DNA from: Roseovarius sp.
Lineage (GTDB): Bacteria; Pseudomonadota; Alphaproteobacteria; Rhodobacterales; Rhodobacteraceae
Assembly: GCA_029212365.1 (NCBI GenBank)
Contig: JARGOC010000009.1
Coordinates: forward strand, 62,001-126,000
Length of the DNA: 64,000 nucleotides
Reading direction: 5' to 3'
The position numbers and the translations under genes are program-made. The notes below the pieces were generated by a model that ran no database searches, was not told the DNA's origin, and saw only the letters and a list, made by a program, of their open reading frames with translations. Below, piece by piece: positions 54,811-62,762 of the stretch. How positions within the stretch are numbered: the first letter of the stretch is position 1; each line of letters begins with the position of its first letter.

Positions 54811-55974
54811 GTGAAAACCTCAGCCCCGGATACACATGATGATCTGCGCGACGCACTGCGTGCGCTTTGCGCGGAATTTCCACCCGAATATCACCGCAAG
54901 CACGGTGCGGCAGAATCCTATCCTGAGGAATTCGTCGATGCGCTGACCAAAGACGGCTGGCTGGCCGCAATGATCCCCGAAGAATTCGGCGGTTCGGGCC
55001 TTGGCCTGACCGAGGCCAGCATCGTCATGGAAGAAATCTGCCGTTCAGGCGGGAACGCCGGGCATTGCCACGGCCAGATGTACAACATGGGCACGCTGCT
55101 GCGCCACGGATCAGAGGCGCAAAAACAGAAATACCTGCCGGGCATCGCCTCGGGTGAGTTGCGCCTGCAATCCATGGCCGTGACCGAGCCGACAACCGGC
55201 ACCGACACCACCCAGCTAAAGACAACTGCCGTGAAAAAAGGCGACCGCTATGTGATCAACGGCCAGAAGGTCTGGATCAGCCGGTTGCAGCATTCTGACC
55301 TGATGATCCTGCTGGCGCGCACGACGCCGCTGTCTGAGGTCAAGCGCAAGTCGCATGGTATGTCGATCTTTATCGTCGACCTAAGGGATGCAATTGGCAA
55401 CGGAATGGAGATCCAGCCAATTGACAATCTGGTGGGCCACGAAACCAATGAGGTGTTTTTCGACAACCTCGAAATCCCTGCCGAAAACCTGATCGGCCAA
55501 GAGGGACGCGGGTTTCATCACATCCTTGACGGACTAAATGCCGAACGCACGCTGATTGCCGCAGAATGTATTGGTGATGGGTATTGGTTCGTGGAAAAGT
55601 CACGCGATTATGCCTGCGAGCGGGTGGTGTTTGACCGACCCATCGGCCAAAATCAGGGTGTTCAGTTTCCGATCTCAAAATCCTACGTCGCCATTGAGGC
55701 CGCCAATCTGATGCGGTTTGAATCCTGCAAGCGCTTTGATGCCGGGCTCGATTGCGGCGCGCAGGCCAATATGGCCAAGCTGCTGGCCGCCGATGCATCA
55801 TGGGAGGCCGCCAATGCCTGTATCCAGACCCATGGCGGCTTTGGGTTTGCGCGCGAATATGATGTCGAACGCAAGTTCCGCGAAACCCGTCTGTATCAGG
55901 TCGCACCGATCTCGACCAATCTGATCCTGTCTTATGTAGGCGAGCACATTCTTGATATGCCGCGGTCATTCTGA
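54811..55974 (+). CDS. Acyl-CoA dehydrogenase
   Basis: A 387-residue acyl-CoA dehydrogenase. Features are MIPEEFGGSGLGLTEASI, MAVTEPTTGTDTTQLKTTA, YVINGQKVWISRLQHSD, DGLNAERTLIAAE with the isovaleryl-type Glu, and THGGFGFAREYDVERKFRE. The FAD-site motif reads TTGTDT where GAGSD is usual. It begins at GTG 54811, two bases after the transferase stop, with GGAG upstream; no earlier ATG fits. It is probably a dicarboxylyl or branched acyl-CoA dehydrogenase, judged from the neighbouring transferase and hydratase. Confidence 0.83.
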   Translation: MKTSAPDTHDDLRDALRALCAEFPPEYHRKHGAAESYPEEFVDALTKDGWLAAMIPEEFGGSGLGLTEASIVMEEICRSGGNAGHCHGQMYNMGTLLRHGSEAQKQKYLPGIASGELRLQSMAVTEPTTGTDTTQLKTTAVKKGDRYVINGQKVWISRLQHSDLMILLARTTPLSEVKRKSHGMSIFIVDLRDAIGNGMEIQPIDNLVGHETNEVFFDNLEIPAENLIGQEGRGFHHILDGLNAERTLIAAECIGDGYWFVEKSRDYACERVVFDRPIGQNQGVQFPISKSYVAIEAANLMRFESCKRFDAGLDCGAQANMAKLLAADASWEAANACIQTHGGFGFAREYDVERKFRETRLYQVAPISTNLILSYVGEHILDMPRSF

Positions 55975-55978
55975 GCCA

Positions 55979-56824
55979 ATGACCAAAGATATTGACATAT
56001 CCCATCTCAAAGAGTGGATCGGAAAGTCAGAAACGGTCAGCGATTATTTGACAAACTCGCTGATCGACAGGTTTTGCGCCACACTTGATCCATTCCTGTG
56101 GTCTGAGCACAATGCAGCCCCTCTGGGCATTCAGTGGTGCACAACCCTACCTGCGACCCAAACAAGTGACCTTTCAGAGGACGGTCACGCCAAAAAAGGT
56201 GGCTTTCTGCCGCCGGTGCCTCTTCCTGCCCGAATGTGGGCGGGGGGTGAGATCACCCACCATCACAACCTTGAACCAGACGCACCTGTGACGCGGGTTT
56301 CAAGGGTTTCGGATGTTGTTGCCAAAACCGGGAAAAGCGGATCTCTGATCTTTGTAACGGTCGAGCAAGAGCTCTCCTCGCGGGATCGTCTGTGCATTAC
56401 AGAACGCCAGGATTTTGTTTTCAAAGATTTTCCAAAGGCCGATAGCCCCAAACCAACAGCGCAGGTCTATACAGACACGGGCACTCAAATGGCCGAAGTG
56501 TCCCCCAATCCGGTTTTGTTGTTTCGCTACTCCGCCCTGACGTTCAATGCTCATCGTATCCATTATGATCAGGATTATGCGCGCAACACTGAGGGTTATC
56601 CCGACCTTGTTGTGCATGGCCCATTGCAAGCCACGTTACTGCTGAACCTGGCGGCGAAAATCCTCGGCAAACCGCCTCGTCGCTTCTCCTACCGGGGTCT
56701 GGCACCAGTTACGCTGGATAGGTCGTTTTCACTATTTCATGCTGAGGGCAAGAACGGCGGCAAGGTCTGGTGCGAGACGGATAATGGCGTCAGGAGCTTT
56801 GTGGCGCACTATAGTGATGATTGA
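55979..56824 (+). CDS. Mesaconyl-C4-CoA hydratase / 3-methylfumaryl-CoA hydratase-like (MaoC fold)
   Basis: A 281-residue double-hotdog protein. The N-terminal half has LIDRFCATLDPFLW and a FLPPVPLPARMWAGGEITHH segment. The C-terminal half has LLFRYSALTFNAHRIHYDQD, with the catalytic Asn/Ser and His of MaoC hydratases, then VVHGPLQATLLL. This layout is that of HTD2/Meh proteins, which hydrate mesaconyl-C4-CoA to citramalyl-CoA. It is the last gene of the twelve-gene operon. The ATG at 55979 lies four bases after the dehydrogenase stop; the longer frame starts within that gene. Confidence 0.8.
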   Translation: MTKDIDISHLKEWIGKSETVSDYLTNSLIDRFCATLDPFLWSEHNAAPLGIQWCTTLPATQTSDLSEDGHAKKGGFLPPVPLPARMWAGGEITHHHNLEPDAPVTRVSRVSDVVAKTGKSGSLIFVTVEQELSSRDRLCITERQDFVFKDFPKADSPKPTAQVYTDTGTQMAEVSPNPVLLFRYSALTFNAHRIHYDQDYARNTEGYPDLVVHGPLQATLLLNLAAKILGKPPRRFSYRGLAPVTLDRSFSLFHAEGKNGGKVWCETDNGVRSFVAHYSDD

Positions 56825-56967
56825 GTAAGAGCGCAGTCATCGCGCCTTTTGTTGCTCACTCACACATCCCGGCAACCAACAATCATTTCGCCATCATCAA
56901 TGTAAAAGCCCAACGGCAACAAGATGATAGGCCCACGTTTTCTGGAAAATACCGCAGCCTAAGACAC

Positions 56968-57201
56968 TTAGTTGACTGATACGTCTTTGGGAGGACAGCA
57001 AGGAACCCGCCAAAAGGCGGGTTCGCTCTTTGGAGCGCTAGCAGCTCCTCTTTTTGTCACCGGCAGACGGGAGAGAACCGCCAGTGACAAAACCTTGAAA
57101 GGGTCGAAACCCGCCATGTCAAACCGTGCTTTCATATCCCAAGCGATGTTGGTTGCGTGGAAATAGGCACTGGCGATCTGCACATAGGCAGAGACAGACA
57201 T
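56968..57201 (-). CDS. Doubtful small open frame, last in the minus-strand operon
   Basis: A 77-residue frame starting MSVSAYVQIASAYFHATNIA with AGGA about 8 bases upstream. The first 45 residues look protein-like and lie 25 bases after the hydratase gene of the same strand. The C-terminal part is read through the two hairpins, ending in a Cys/Pro-rich tail, which argues against the full length. No family recognised. It may be a short real protein that ends earlier in an ancestor, or chance. Confidence 0.3.
   Translation of the reverse strand: MSVSAYVQIASAYFHATNIAWDMKARFDMAGFDPFKVLSLAVLSRLPVTKRGAASAPKSEPAFWRVPCCPPKDVSVN
57003..57055. terminator. Double hairpin between convergent operons
   Basis: The first stem is GAACCCGCC-AAAA-GGCGGGTTC (9 base pairs, 57003-57024). 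The second is GGAGC-GCTAGCA-GCTCC followed by TCTTTTTG (57032-57055), a plus-strand terminator by shape. The pair can stop both the twelve-gene plus-strand operon and the minus-strand operon. Confidence 0.7.
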
Positions 57202-57226
57202 GGTGGGGTCCTTTGCTCGGGTTGGC

Positions 57227-58036
57227 TTAGAGTGGGCAGTCTTTGCGAAACTCTGGCGCACGTTTTTCACGGTGAGACAGAACACCTTCTTTCACGTCAT
57301 CGCCCATAAAGCCCAACATCTCCAGCGCCGTTGAGGCATCAAAGATCGGCCCAGCCTGACGCAGCCAGTTGTTCAGTGAATACTTGGTCCAGCGCAGAGC
57401 GCTTTGTGATCCTGTGGCCATTTCGGTCGCAGTATCAATCGAGATCTGTTCAAGTTCGTCATCCTCGACGCACATGGACACCATGCCAATACGATCGGCC
57501 TCTTCACCGGTGATCGGCTTGCAGGTCAACAGATAGTACTTGGCTTTGGCCATACCACACAGCAGGGGCCAGATGATTGCGGCGCAATCGCCGGCAGCAA
57601 CACCCAACCGCGGGTGGCCATCTACGATTTTGGCACGTTTGCCCGCGATGGAAATATCGGCAAGGATACCTACAACAAGGCCCGCACCGGCCGCTGGGCC
57701 GTTGATCGCCGAGATGATGACCTTGTTACAATTGATGATGTTGTAAACCAGATCCTTGGCTTCTTTCCAGGTCTTCATCACTGTGTCGAAATTGCCGGTG
57801 ATGCCTTCGATCAGGCTGAAATCGCCGCCTGCCGAAAACGCTTTGCCCCGGCCCGTTACGATCACGGCGTTGATGTCCTGATCGCGGTCGATGTCGATCC
57901 AGATATCAGTCATTTGGGTGTGGGTTTCAGCATCAACCGAATTATAGGTCTCAGGCCGGTCAAACGTGATGCGCAGAACGCGATCTGCCGGATAGTCAAA
58001 AGACAGCTTTGGGTACTTCGTTGCATAGTCAAACAT
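57227..58036 (-). CDS. Enoyl-CoA hydratase/isomerase family protein
   Basis: A 269-residue crotonase-fold protein with [16 protein letters not shown] and [19 protein letters not shown]. Both usual catalytic glutamates are replaced (Val in GLVV, His in [13 protein letters not shown]); the [14 protein letters not shown] stretch marks a separate subfamily often seen in aromatic and steroid degradation clusters. The reaction is therefore uncertain. The start at 58036 (MFDYATKYP) has GAGGAA upstream; the longer frame enters the next gene. It ends the operon that begins at the transglutaminase-like gene. Confidence 0.82.
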   Translation of the reverse strand: MFDYATKYPKLSFDYPADRVLRITFDRPETYNSVDAETHTQMTDIWIDIDRDQDINAVIVTGRGKAFSAGGDFSLIEGITGNFDTVMKTWKEAKDLVYNIINCNKVIISAINGPAAGAGLVVGILADISIAGKRAKIVDGHPRLGVAAGDCAAIIWPLLCGMAKAKYYLLTCKPITGEEADRIGMVSMCVEDDELEQISIDTATEMATGSQSALRWTKYSLNNWLRQAGPIFDASTALEMLGFMGDDVKEGVLSHREKRAPEFRKDCPL

Positions 58037-58065
58037 ATTTTCTTCCTCTGTTTGCAAATTGGTTG

Positions 58066-59211
58066 TCAAAGACCCAGAACAGCCTTGGACAAGATATTTC
58101 GTTGGATTTCGTTTGAGCCGCCGTAGATCGTTGTCGGCCGGGCTTTGTAAAAACTGGCCAGTACATCGACACCGACATTACCCACCTGCAACGGTCCGAT
58201 ACTGCCGCCATCGGGGCCTGCGACCTCGATCATCAGTTCCGATATCCGCTGATAGGTCTCGGTCACCCAGATTTTCAACATCGAGACATCAGCCCCCAAT
58301 GTTTCTCCGCGCTTAAGCTGGTCAGCGAACCGGCTGTAGAGGGCTGCGTGATCTTCAACGTCCAGCGCCACTTCGGCATAGCGATCCCGGAACACAGGAT
58401 CGTCAAAGGCCCCGCGACCACGGGCAAGAGTTTCAAGCTGGCCCAGCGCATTCTGCGCCAGACTGGGCGAGCCAATGAATATCCGCTCAAAGCTGAGCAG
58501 CGCCTTGGCCATGCTCCAGCCCTTGTTGATTTCGCCCACGAGGTTGGCGCGCGGGGTCCGGGCATTGTCAAAAAATACTTCGCAAAACTCGGTCTCGCCG
58601 GCCAGTGTGGTGATTGTGCGCACATCAACGCCCGGCTGATCCATGCTGGCCAGAACAAAGCTGATGCCCTGCTGCTTTTTCGGCGCATCGGAATCGGTGC
58701 GCACAAGCATAAAGATATGGGTGGCGTCATGCGCCATCGTGGTCCAGATCTTTTGACCGTTGATGACAAAATCATCGCCGTCAATCACAGCACTGGTGCG
58801 CAGATTGGCCAGGTCCGATCCTGCGCCGGGTTCGGAATAGCCCTGACACCAGATGTCTTCACAGCTCAGGATGCGCGGCAGCCAATAGTCCTTTTGCGCC
58901 TGAGTGCCGAACTTGATGATCAGCGGGCCAACCATCTGGATGCCCATATCACGGCCCCGGTTGACGCCGAAACGCTGTTGTTCTTCGTAAAAGATCAGCA
59001 GCTTTGCCGCCGCCAGACCCATACCGCCATATTCGGTGGGCCAGGCAGGGGCGACCCAGCCTTTGGCGTGTAACTTCACATGCCAGTGCTCGATCTCGGC
59101 GAACTTTGGCCGGTGCGGCAGGTGACGCAGTTCTTCGGGGTATTCAGCCTCAAAAAAGGCTCTGGCTTCGCGGCGAAATTCTTCGTCGCTCATTGCATTC
59201 CAATCGGTCAT
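58066..59211 (-). CDS. Acyl-CoA dehydrogenase, larger member of a paired (heteromeric) set
   Basis: A 381-residue acyl-CoA dehydrogenase. Features are WPTEYGGMGLAAAKLLIFYE, GYSEPGAGSDLANLRTSA, FVINGQKIWTTMAHDATH and the C-terminal RPTTIYGGSNEIQRNIL, with Gly at the usual Glu position. SFERIFIGS offers an alternative Glu. This form is typical of one subunit of the two-subunit dehydrogenases in sterol side-chain degradation (ChsE-type). Its ATG overlaps the stop of the next gene's product (ATGA). I start at 59211 (MTDWNAMSDEEF). Confidence 0.85.
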   Translation of the reverse strand: MTDWNAMSDEEFRREARAFFEAEYPEELRHLPHRPKFAEIEHWHVKLHAKGWVAPAWPTEYGGMGLAAAKLLIFYEEQQRFGVNRGRDMGIQMVGPLIIKFGTQAQKDYWLPRILSCEDIWCQGYSEPGAGSDLANLRTSAVIDGDDFVINGQKIWTTMAHDATHIFMLVRTDSDAPKKQQGISFVLASMDQPGVDVRTITTLAGETEFCEVFFDNARTPRANLVGEINKGWSMAKALLSFERIFIGSPSLAQNALGQLETLARGRGAFDDPVFRDRYAEVALDVEDHAALYSRFADQLKRGETLGADVSMLKIWVTETYQRISELMIEVAGPDGGSIGPLQVGNVGVDVLASFYKARPTTIYGGSNEIQRNILSKAVLGL

Positions 59212-60317
59212 TGCGCGGCCACCTCTGTTTCTTTTGCATTCAGCCAGCAGCGGCGGTGATACGCAGCATCCCCCAGCCACGCCGACAGGACGAGCGCCCG
59301 ATTCAGCAACAATCCAACATCAAATTCATCCGTATATCCGACCGCGCCATGCAGCTGGATCGCCTCTCGGGTGATTTTTTGCGCAGCGCTACAGGCGCGC
59401 GCCTTGGCGCGGCTTGCTTGCTGGGCGCGTTCCGGTGCAGATCCCGTTTGATCCATCGCCGCTAACGCCTCGCGCACGGCGGCCTCAGCGACTTCCTGCA
59501 TCACATGCATGTCAACGGCACGGTGCTGTATCGCCTGAAACGAGCCGATCGGCTTGTCAAATTGTTCGCGAGTTTTGATATATTCCAGCGTCAGTGCCAG
59601 TGCTGCGCCACTTAGGCCGATCAGTTCAGACGCTGCCAATGCGGTTGTATCCGCAACGGCGTCCGCCAGAGCATCAGATACCTGCGCACCTTCGGCCAGA
59701 ACCTCTGCCGGCGTGCTGGCAAAGCTCAGCCCCCAAAGCGAGCTGCCATCCGATTGCTTGCGGGCTTGCGTCGTAATACCCGAAGCATCCGCTGCGACAC
59801 GCACCAAAGCGGGCCCTTGCGCGCCCTCGGCAATGACCAGAATCTGATCCGCGCCATTGGCACCAATCACCCAATCCTTACTGCCGTTCAGTGTGGCTCC
59901 GTCAAACCGGCATTCGATAGCATCCGACAGGCCTGTGGCGCTGCGTTCTTGCCAGGCCACTGCCAAAACAACGTCGCCTGCGATGGCACCGTCCAACATA
60001 TCGTCTTGCGGGCAAAGCCGATGCATCAGCCCGATTGCCAATCCAAGTGTCGCCACCACTGGTTCTGGTGCGATCACACGGCCAAGCTCTTGGGCAACAA
60101 CGCCTGCCGCCTCCAAACCCATGCCAAGGCCTCCGGCCTCTTCAGGGGCTGCAACCCCCAGGACACCAGCAGCCGCAAGCTCTTGCCAGATACTCGCGTC
60201 CCAAGGCTCATCGCTGTCACGCAAGCTCCGTGCCCGCCCAAGGCCACCCGCGCGATCCAACAGCGTTCCAACGCTGTCGCGCAAAAGCCGCAGATCCTCA
60301 TCTTGTACAATGGTCAT
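59208..60317 (-). CDS. Acyl-CoA dehydrogenase-like protein, smaller partner of the paired set
   Basis: A 369-residue divergent acyl-CoA dehydrogenase. It keeps GVLGVAAPEEAGGLGMGLEA and EYIKTREQFDKPIGSFQAIQ and QLHGAVGYTDEFDVGLLLNR. It lacks the TEPGAGSD motif and the C-terminal GGSxEIQ motif that hold flavin and base in the partner. Such pairs form alpha2beta2 enzymes in which each half supplies part of the FAD site. It overlaps both neighbours by four bases, supporting equal synthesis with the 58066 gene. Confidence 0.83.
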   Translation of the reverse strand: MTIVQDEDLRLLRDSVGTLLDRAGGLGRARSLRDSDEPWDASIWQELAAAGVLGVAAPEEAGGLGMGLEAAGVVAQELGRVIAPEPVVATLGLAIGLMHRLCPQDDMLDGAIAGDVVLAVAWQERSATGLSDAIECRFDGATLNGSKDWVIGANGADQILVIAEGAQGPALVRVAADASGITTQARKQSDGSSLWGLSFASTPAEVLAEGAQVSDALADAVADTTALAASELIGLSGAALALTLEYIKTREQFDKPIGSFQAIQHRAVDMHVMQEVAEAAVREALAAMDQTGSAPERAQQASRAKARACSAAQKITREAIQLHGAVGYTDEFDVGLLLNRALVLSAWLGDAAYHRRCWLNAKETEVAAQ

Positions 60318-60763
60318 TTCAGGTCTTCCTTTCGTCGCTGGATCATCACCGGCGTCTCAACGCTCAGAATCAATTCATCAGCGGGATTTCGTGCTTCAAG
60401 TGTGTAGGTCAAAATACCCCGGTCAGGTTTGCTGCGAGATGGGGTCACGGACTGGATCTCGACCCGGATATTTAGGGGTTCATCGGGGCGCATAGGGCGC
60501 ACCCAGCGCAATTGGTTAAATCCGATACCGCCAATATTGGCGACATCAACCATCAGGTCCCGCATGATCGGTTTAAAGGCGATCAGAAGGGTCTGAAATC
60601 CTGAGGCGATTAGCCCGCCGTGGACACCTTCGGCGTGGGCTTCATCGGTGTGAATAAGCTGGGGATCCCATTCCTGCGCAAACTCCTTGATCTTCTGTTT
60701 GCTCAAGGGTTCAGTCTGAAACTCGAACACCTGGTCGACGCTAAAATCTTCCAAATACTTCAT
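60314..60763 (-). CDS. MaoC-like hotdog dehydratase
   Basis: A 149-residue single-hotdog protein with KIKEFAQEWDPQLIHTDE in the place of the (R)-hydratase motif (D-x-N/Q-x-x-H) followed by EGVHGGLIASGFQTLLIA. It probably hydrates an enoyl-CoA, alone or with another MaoC protein of the operon. It is coupled by ATGA overlaps to the dehydrogenase pair and to the transglutaminase-like gene upstream. Confidence 0.85.
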   Translation of the reverse strand: MKYLEDFSVDQVFEFQTEPLSKQKIKEFAQEWDPQLIHTDEAHAEGVHGGLIASGFQTLLIAFKPIMRDLMVDVANIGGIGFNQLRWVRPMRPDEPLNIRVEIQSVTPSRSKPDRGILTYTLEARNPADELILSVETPVMIQRRKEDLK

Positions 60764-61482
60764 TTCTCAGAGGCCTCTTCAGGGCCAGTAAAGTCCGGAT
60801 TAACGGTCTCGCCGGCCATCCTGCGCCGGTTGAATTCTTCCATCTTTGGATAGGTCACAGCAAATGCGTCCAGGAATTCTTGCATCGGTGCGTCCACAAA
60901 CAAGCCCCGATCATTCACGTATTCCATATGGCGACGATTGGCGTCGTCAAACTCATGAAACAGCGCGTCGTGCTCACCGTCAAACTCCAGCGGCTTAACG
61001 CCAAAGCGTTGGCACAGCTCCATGTTAAAGGCCGGGGTCACCTTGAAGGATTCCTCTCCCAGCCAAAGCTGGACGTAGCCGTGATAAATGAACAGATCAG
61101 TGCCCATCAGCTCTGTCAGTTTGGGCGTATTCAGATGGTTACGGACATCCGCAAATCCAAGCGCCGCCGGAATGCCAACGGCCCGTAAGCACGCGGCCAG
61201 AAGGATGGCCTTGGGCACACAAAAAGCCGAATCCATGTCCGCGATAACACTTGCTTTATAATCCTCACCGTTCAGAGAAAACGAAAACGGGTCATATCGA
61301 ATACCGTCGCGCACCGCCTCAAACAGGCACACCGCTTTATCCTTTTGAGTTGCTTGTGGCGCCATATGGCGCAGCGCCCGCACCACAAAGGCCTGCACTT
61401 CCATGCTATCGCTATCAACAAAGTGCGAAGGAGAAACATATCGCTCCGCTTCCGCAGAAACTTCCGGCGTCGACTCTGGCAT
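60760..61482 (-). CDS. Transglutaminase-like cysteine protein in a fatty-acid-type operon
   Basis: A 240-residue cytoplasmic protein with a transglutaminase core. The nucleophile region is ADMDSAFCVPKAILLAACLR, with VGIPAALGFADVRNHL, and the His/Asp part is FIYHGYVQLWLGEESFKV. No signal peptide is seen. This family includes thiol acyl-transferases and peptidases; its job next to acyl-CoA dehydrogenases is not known. The start at 61482 has GGGAGGAG 7 bases upstream. It leads the operon transglutaminase, MaoC, paired dehydrogenases, hydratase, and the CTAACA palindrome lies 33 bases before it. Confidence 0.8.
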   Translation of the reverse strand: MPESTPEVSAEAERYVSPSHFVDSDSMEVQAFVVRALRHMAPQATQKDKAVCLFEAVRDGIRYDPFSFSLNGEDYKASVIADMDSAFCVPKAILLAACLRAVGIPAALGFADVRNHLNTPKLTELMGTDLFIYHGYVQLWLGEESFKVTPAFNMELCQRFGVKPLEFDGEHDALFHEFDDANRRHMEYVNDRGLFVDAPMQEFLDAFAVTYPKMEEFNRRRMAGETVNPDFTGPEEASEK

Positions 61483-61515
61483 AGTGACTCCTCCCAAAGG
61501 GCAATCCCAGTATTT

Positions 61516-61529
61516 CTAACACTTGTTAG
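61516..61529. promoter_or_regulatory. Probable TetR operator, island palindrome site 4
   Basis: CTAACACTTGTTAG, a perfect 5+4+5 inverted repeat, lies in the 101-base gap between the transglutaminase-like gene and the truncated CoA-transferase. It is 33 bases upstream of the transglutaminase start. Confidence 0.75.
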
Positions 61530-61583
61530 ATTATTTCAAACAGTTTCAGACGTCAACCTATTCCCACGCCCGGCTGCCATTAT

Positions 61584-61871
61584 TTATACTCCAAATTCGG
61601 GGTTTTTCTCACCCAACTCGGACGCGGCGCGGTGCTTGACCTCTACGCTGCTAGATTCAGGCGCATTGCTTTTCTTGCCCCGGTTAAGGATCGCATAACC
61701 CTGACTGCGATCCTCGATCATCACCTTTGTGAGGCGCATGTCCTCACCAGCGTCGGGGCGCTCTGGTCTGATGACACCGACGCCGGCCTCTGCCAGCATC
61801 AGCGTGGCCATTCGACCGGCAAGCAAAGTGGCAAAATCCAGCGCCAGTATATCGTCAGACGGTTGCGTCAA
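61584..61871 (-). pseudogene. Truncated class III CoA-transferase (N-terminal fragment)
   Basis: A 95-residue frame starting at a TTG with a G-rich ribosome site. The first about 67 residues match the N-terminus of CaiB/BaiF transferases: ILALDFATLLAGRMATLML, then GVIRPERPDAGEDMR and AILNRGKKS. The usual length is about 400 residues. After NRGKKS the sequence no longer follows the family and stops at 61584, just before the operator. The catalytic Asp is missing. So this is a deletion remnant, although it remains in frame and could be translated. Confidence 0.72.
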
Positions 61872-61883
61872 TTGCCCCTCTCC

Positions 61884-62741
61884 TCAGGCCAGACGGGCCG
61901 CGCCGTTGTTCAGCACCACAACATCGCGCCCTGGAACCGATGCGCGGAATCGCACCTCTTTGCCATCCTGCCAGATTTCAAACCGCACCGTTTCACCGGG
62001 GTAAACCGGCGCAGAAAATCGCACGTCCAGCCCGGTCAGGCGGCTTGCATCATAGTCACAGATCGTCTTCAGAATTGCCCGACACCCCAACCCATAGGTT
62101 GCCAGCCCATGAAGGATCGGACGGTCAAACCCGGCCGTTTTCGCAACCGCCGGGTCGGCATGAAGCGGATTGTAGTCACCGCTCAAGCGGTAAATCAGCG
62201 CTTGGCGCGGCAGCGTTGTCAGATCACAAGTATGGTCAGCTGCCCGATCGGGCAGCACAGCCGGGGTTGGACCGGCCAGCTTTTCGCCGCCAAAACCGCC
62301 ATCACCGCGCGCAAATGTCGACATTGTAACCCGCGCCAGCGTCTCATTGCTGGCCGCATCAATAATATCGCGGCTGACATACAGCACCGCGCCCTTGCCT
62401 TCACCCTTGTCAGAAATCTGTTCAATCCGGGTGCGCCCGATCACTGTTCCTTCGACTGGCAGCGGCTTGAACACATCCAACCATTGCTCGCCGTGCAGGA
62501 CTTTTTTCCAATCGACACCTGTGCGCGGATCGCTCAACCAGAAACCGGGGTACCCCAGAATAACGGCCATGCTTGGCGCAGCCAAAAGGCCATCTTCATA
62601 GACATAGGCCAGTTCTTTTTCATCGCAAGGATCTTCACCGAACCCCAGACCAAGCGCATAGAGCATCGTATCCCGCTTGGTATAGCTGTGGGTCAGCTCT
62701 TCGAATTCCCAAGCGTTCAAAGCATCAATATCCAATGGCAT
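61884..62741 (-). CDS. (R)-specific enoyl-CoA hydratase 2-like (double-hotdog MaoC)
   Basis: A 285-residue double-hotdog hydratase of the peroxisomal hydratase-2 type. The C-terminal half holds IYRLSGDYNPLHADPAVA and FDRPILHGLATYGL, which is the hydratase 2 motif with catalytic Asp/Asn and His. It hydrates trans-2-enoyl-CoA to (R)-3-hydroxyacyl-CoA. It lies between the thiolase gene (21 bases upstream) and the truncated transferase (12 bases downstream) on the same strand, so they are probably one operon. Confidence 0.88.
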   Translation of the reverse strand: MPLDIDALNAWEFEELTHSYTKRDTMLYALGLGFGEDPCDEKELAYVYEDGLLAAPSMAVILGYPGFWLSDPRTGVDWKKVLHGEQWLDVFKPLPVEGTVIGRTRIEQISDKGEGKGAVLYVSRDIIDAASNETLARVTMSTFARGDGGFGGEKLAGPTPAVLPDRAADHTCDLTTLPRQALIYRLSGDYNPLHADPAVAKTAGFDRPILHGLATYGLGCRAILKTICDYDASRLTGLDVRFSAPVYPGETVRFEIWQDGKEVRFRASVPGRDVVVLNNGAARLA

Positions 62742-62762
62742 TTTGTCCCTCTTTCTTAATAA

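Larger units (their letters stand above)
56825..57226. other. Convergent intergenic stretch with terminator hairpins
   Basis: A 402-base gap between two convergent operons. It holds the two hairpins at 57003-57055 and a doubtful 77-residue open frame on the minus strand. The first 140 bases after the hydratase stop show nothing I recognise. Confidence 0.5.

Noticed and set aside
61632..62759. A 375-residue plus-strand frame opposite the MaoC gene and the truncated transferase
   Set aside because: No family features; the minus-strand hydratase 2 motif is clear.
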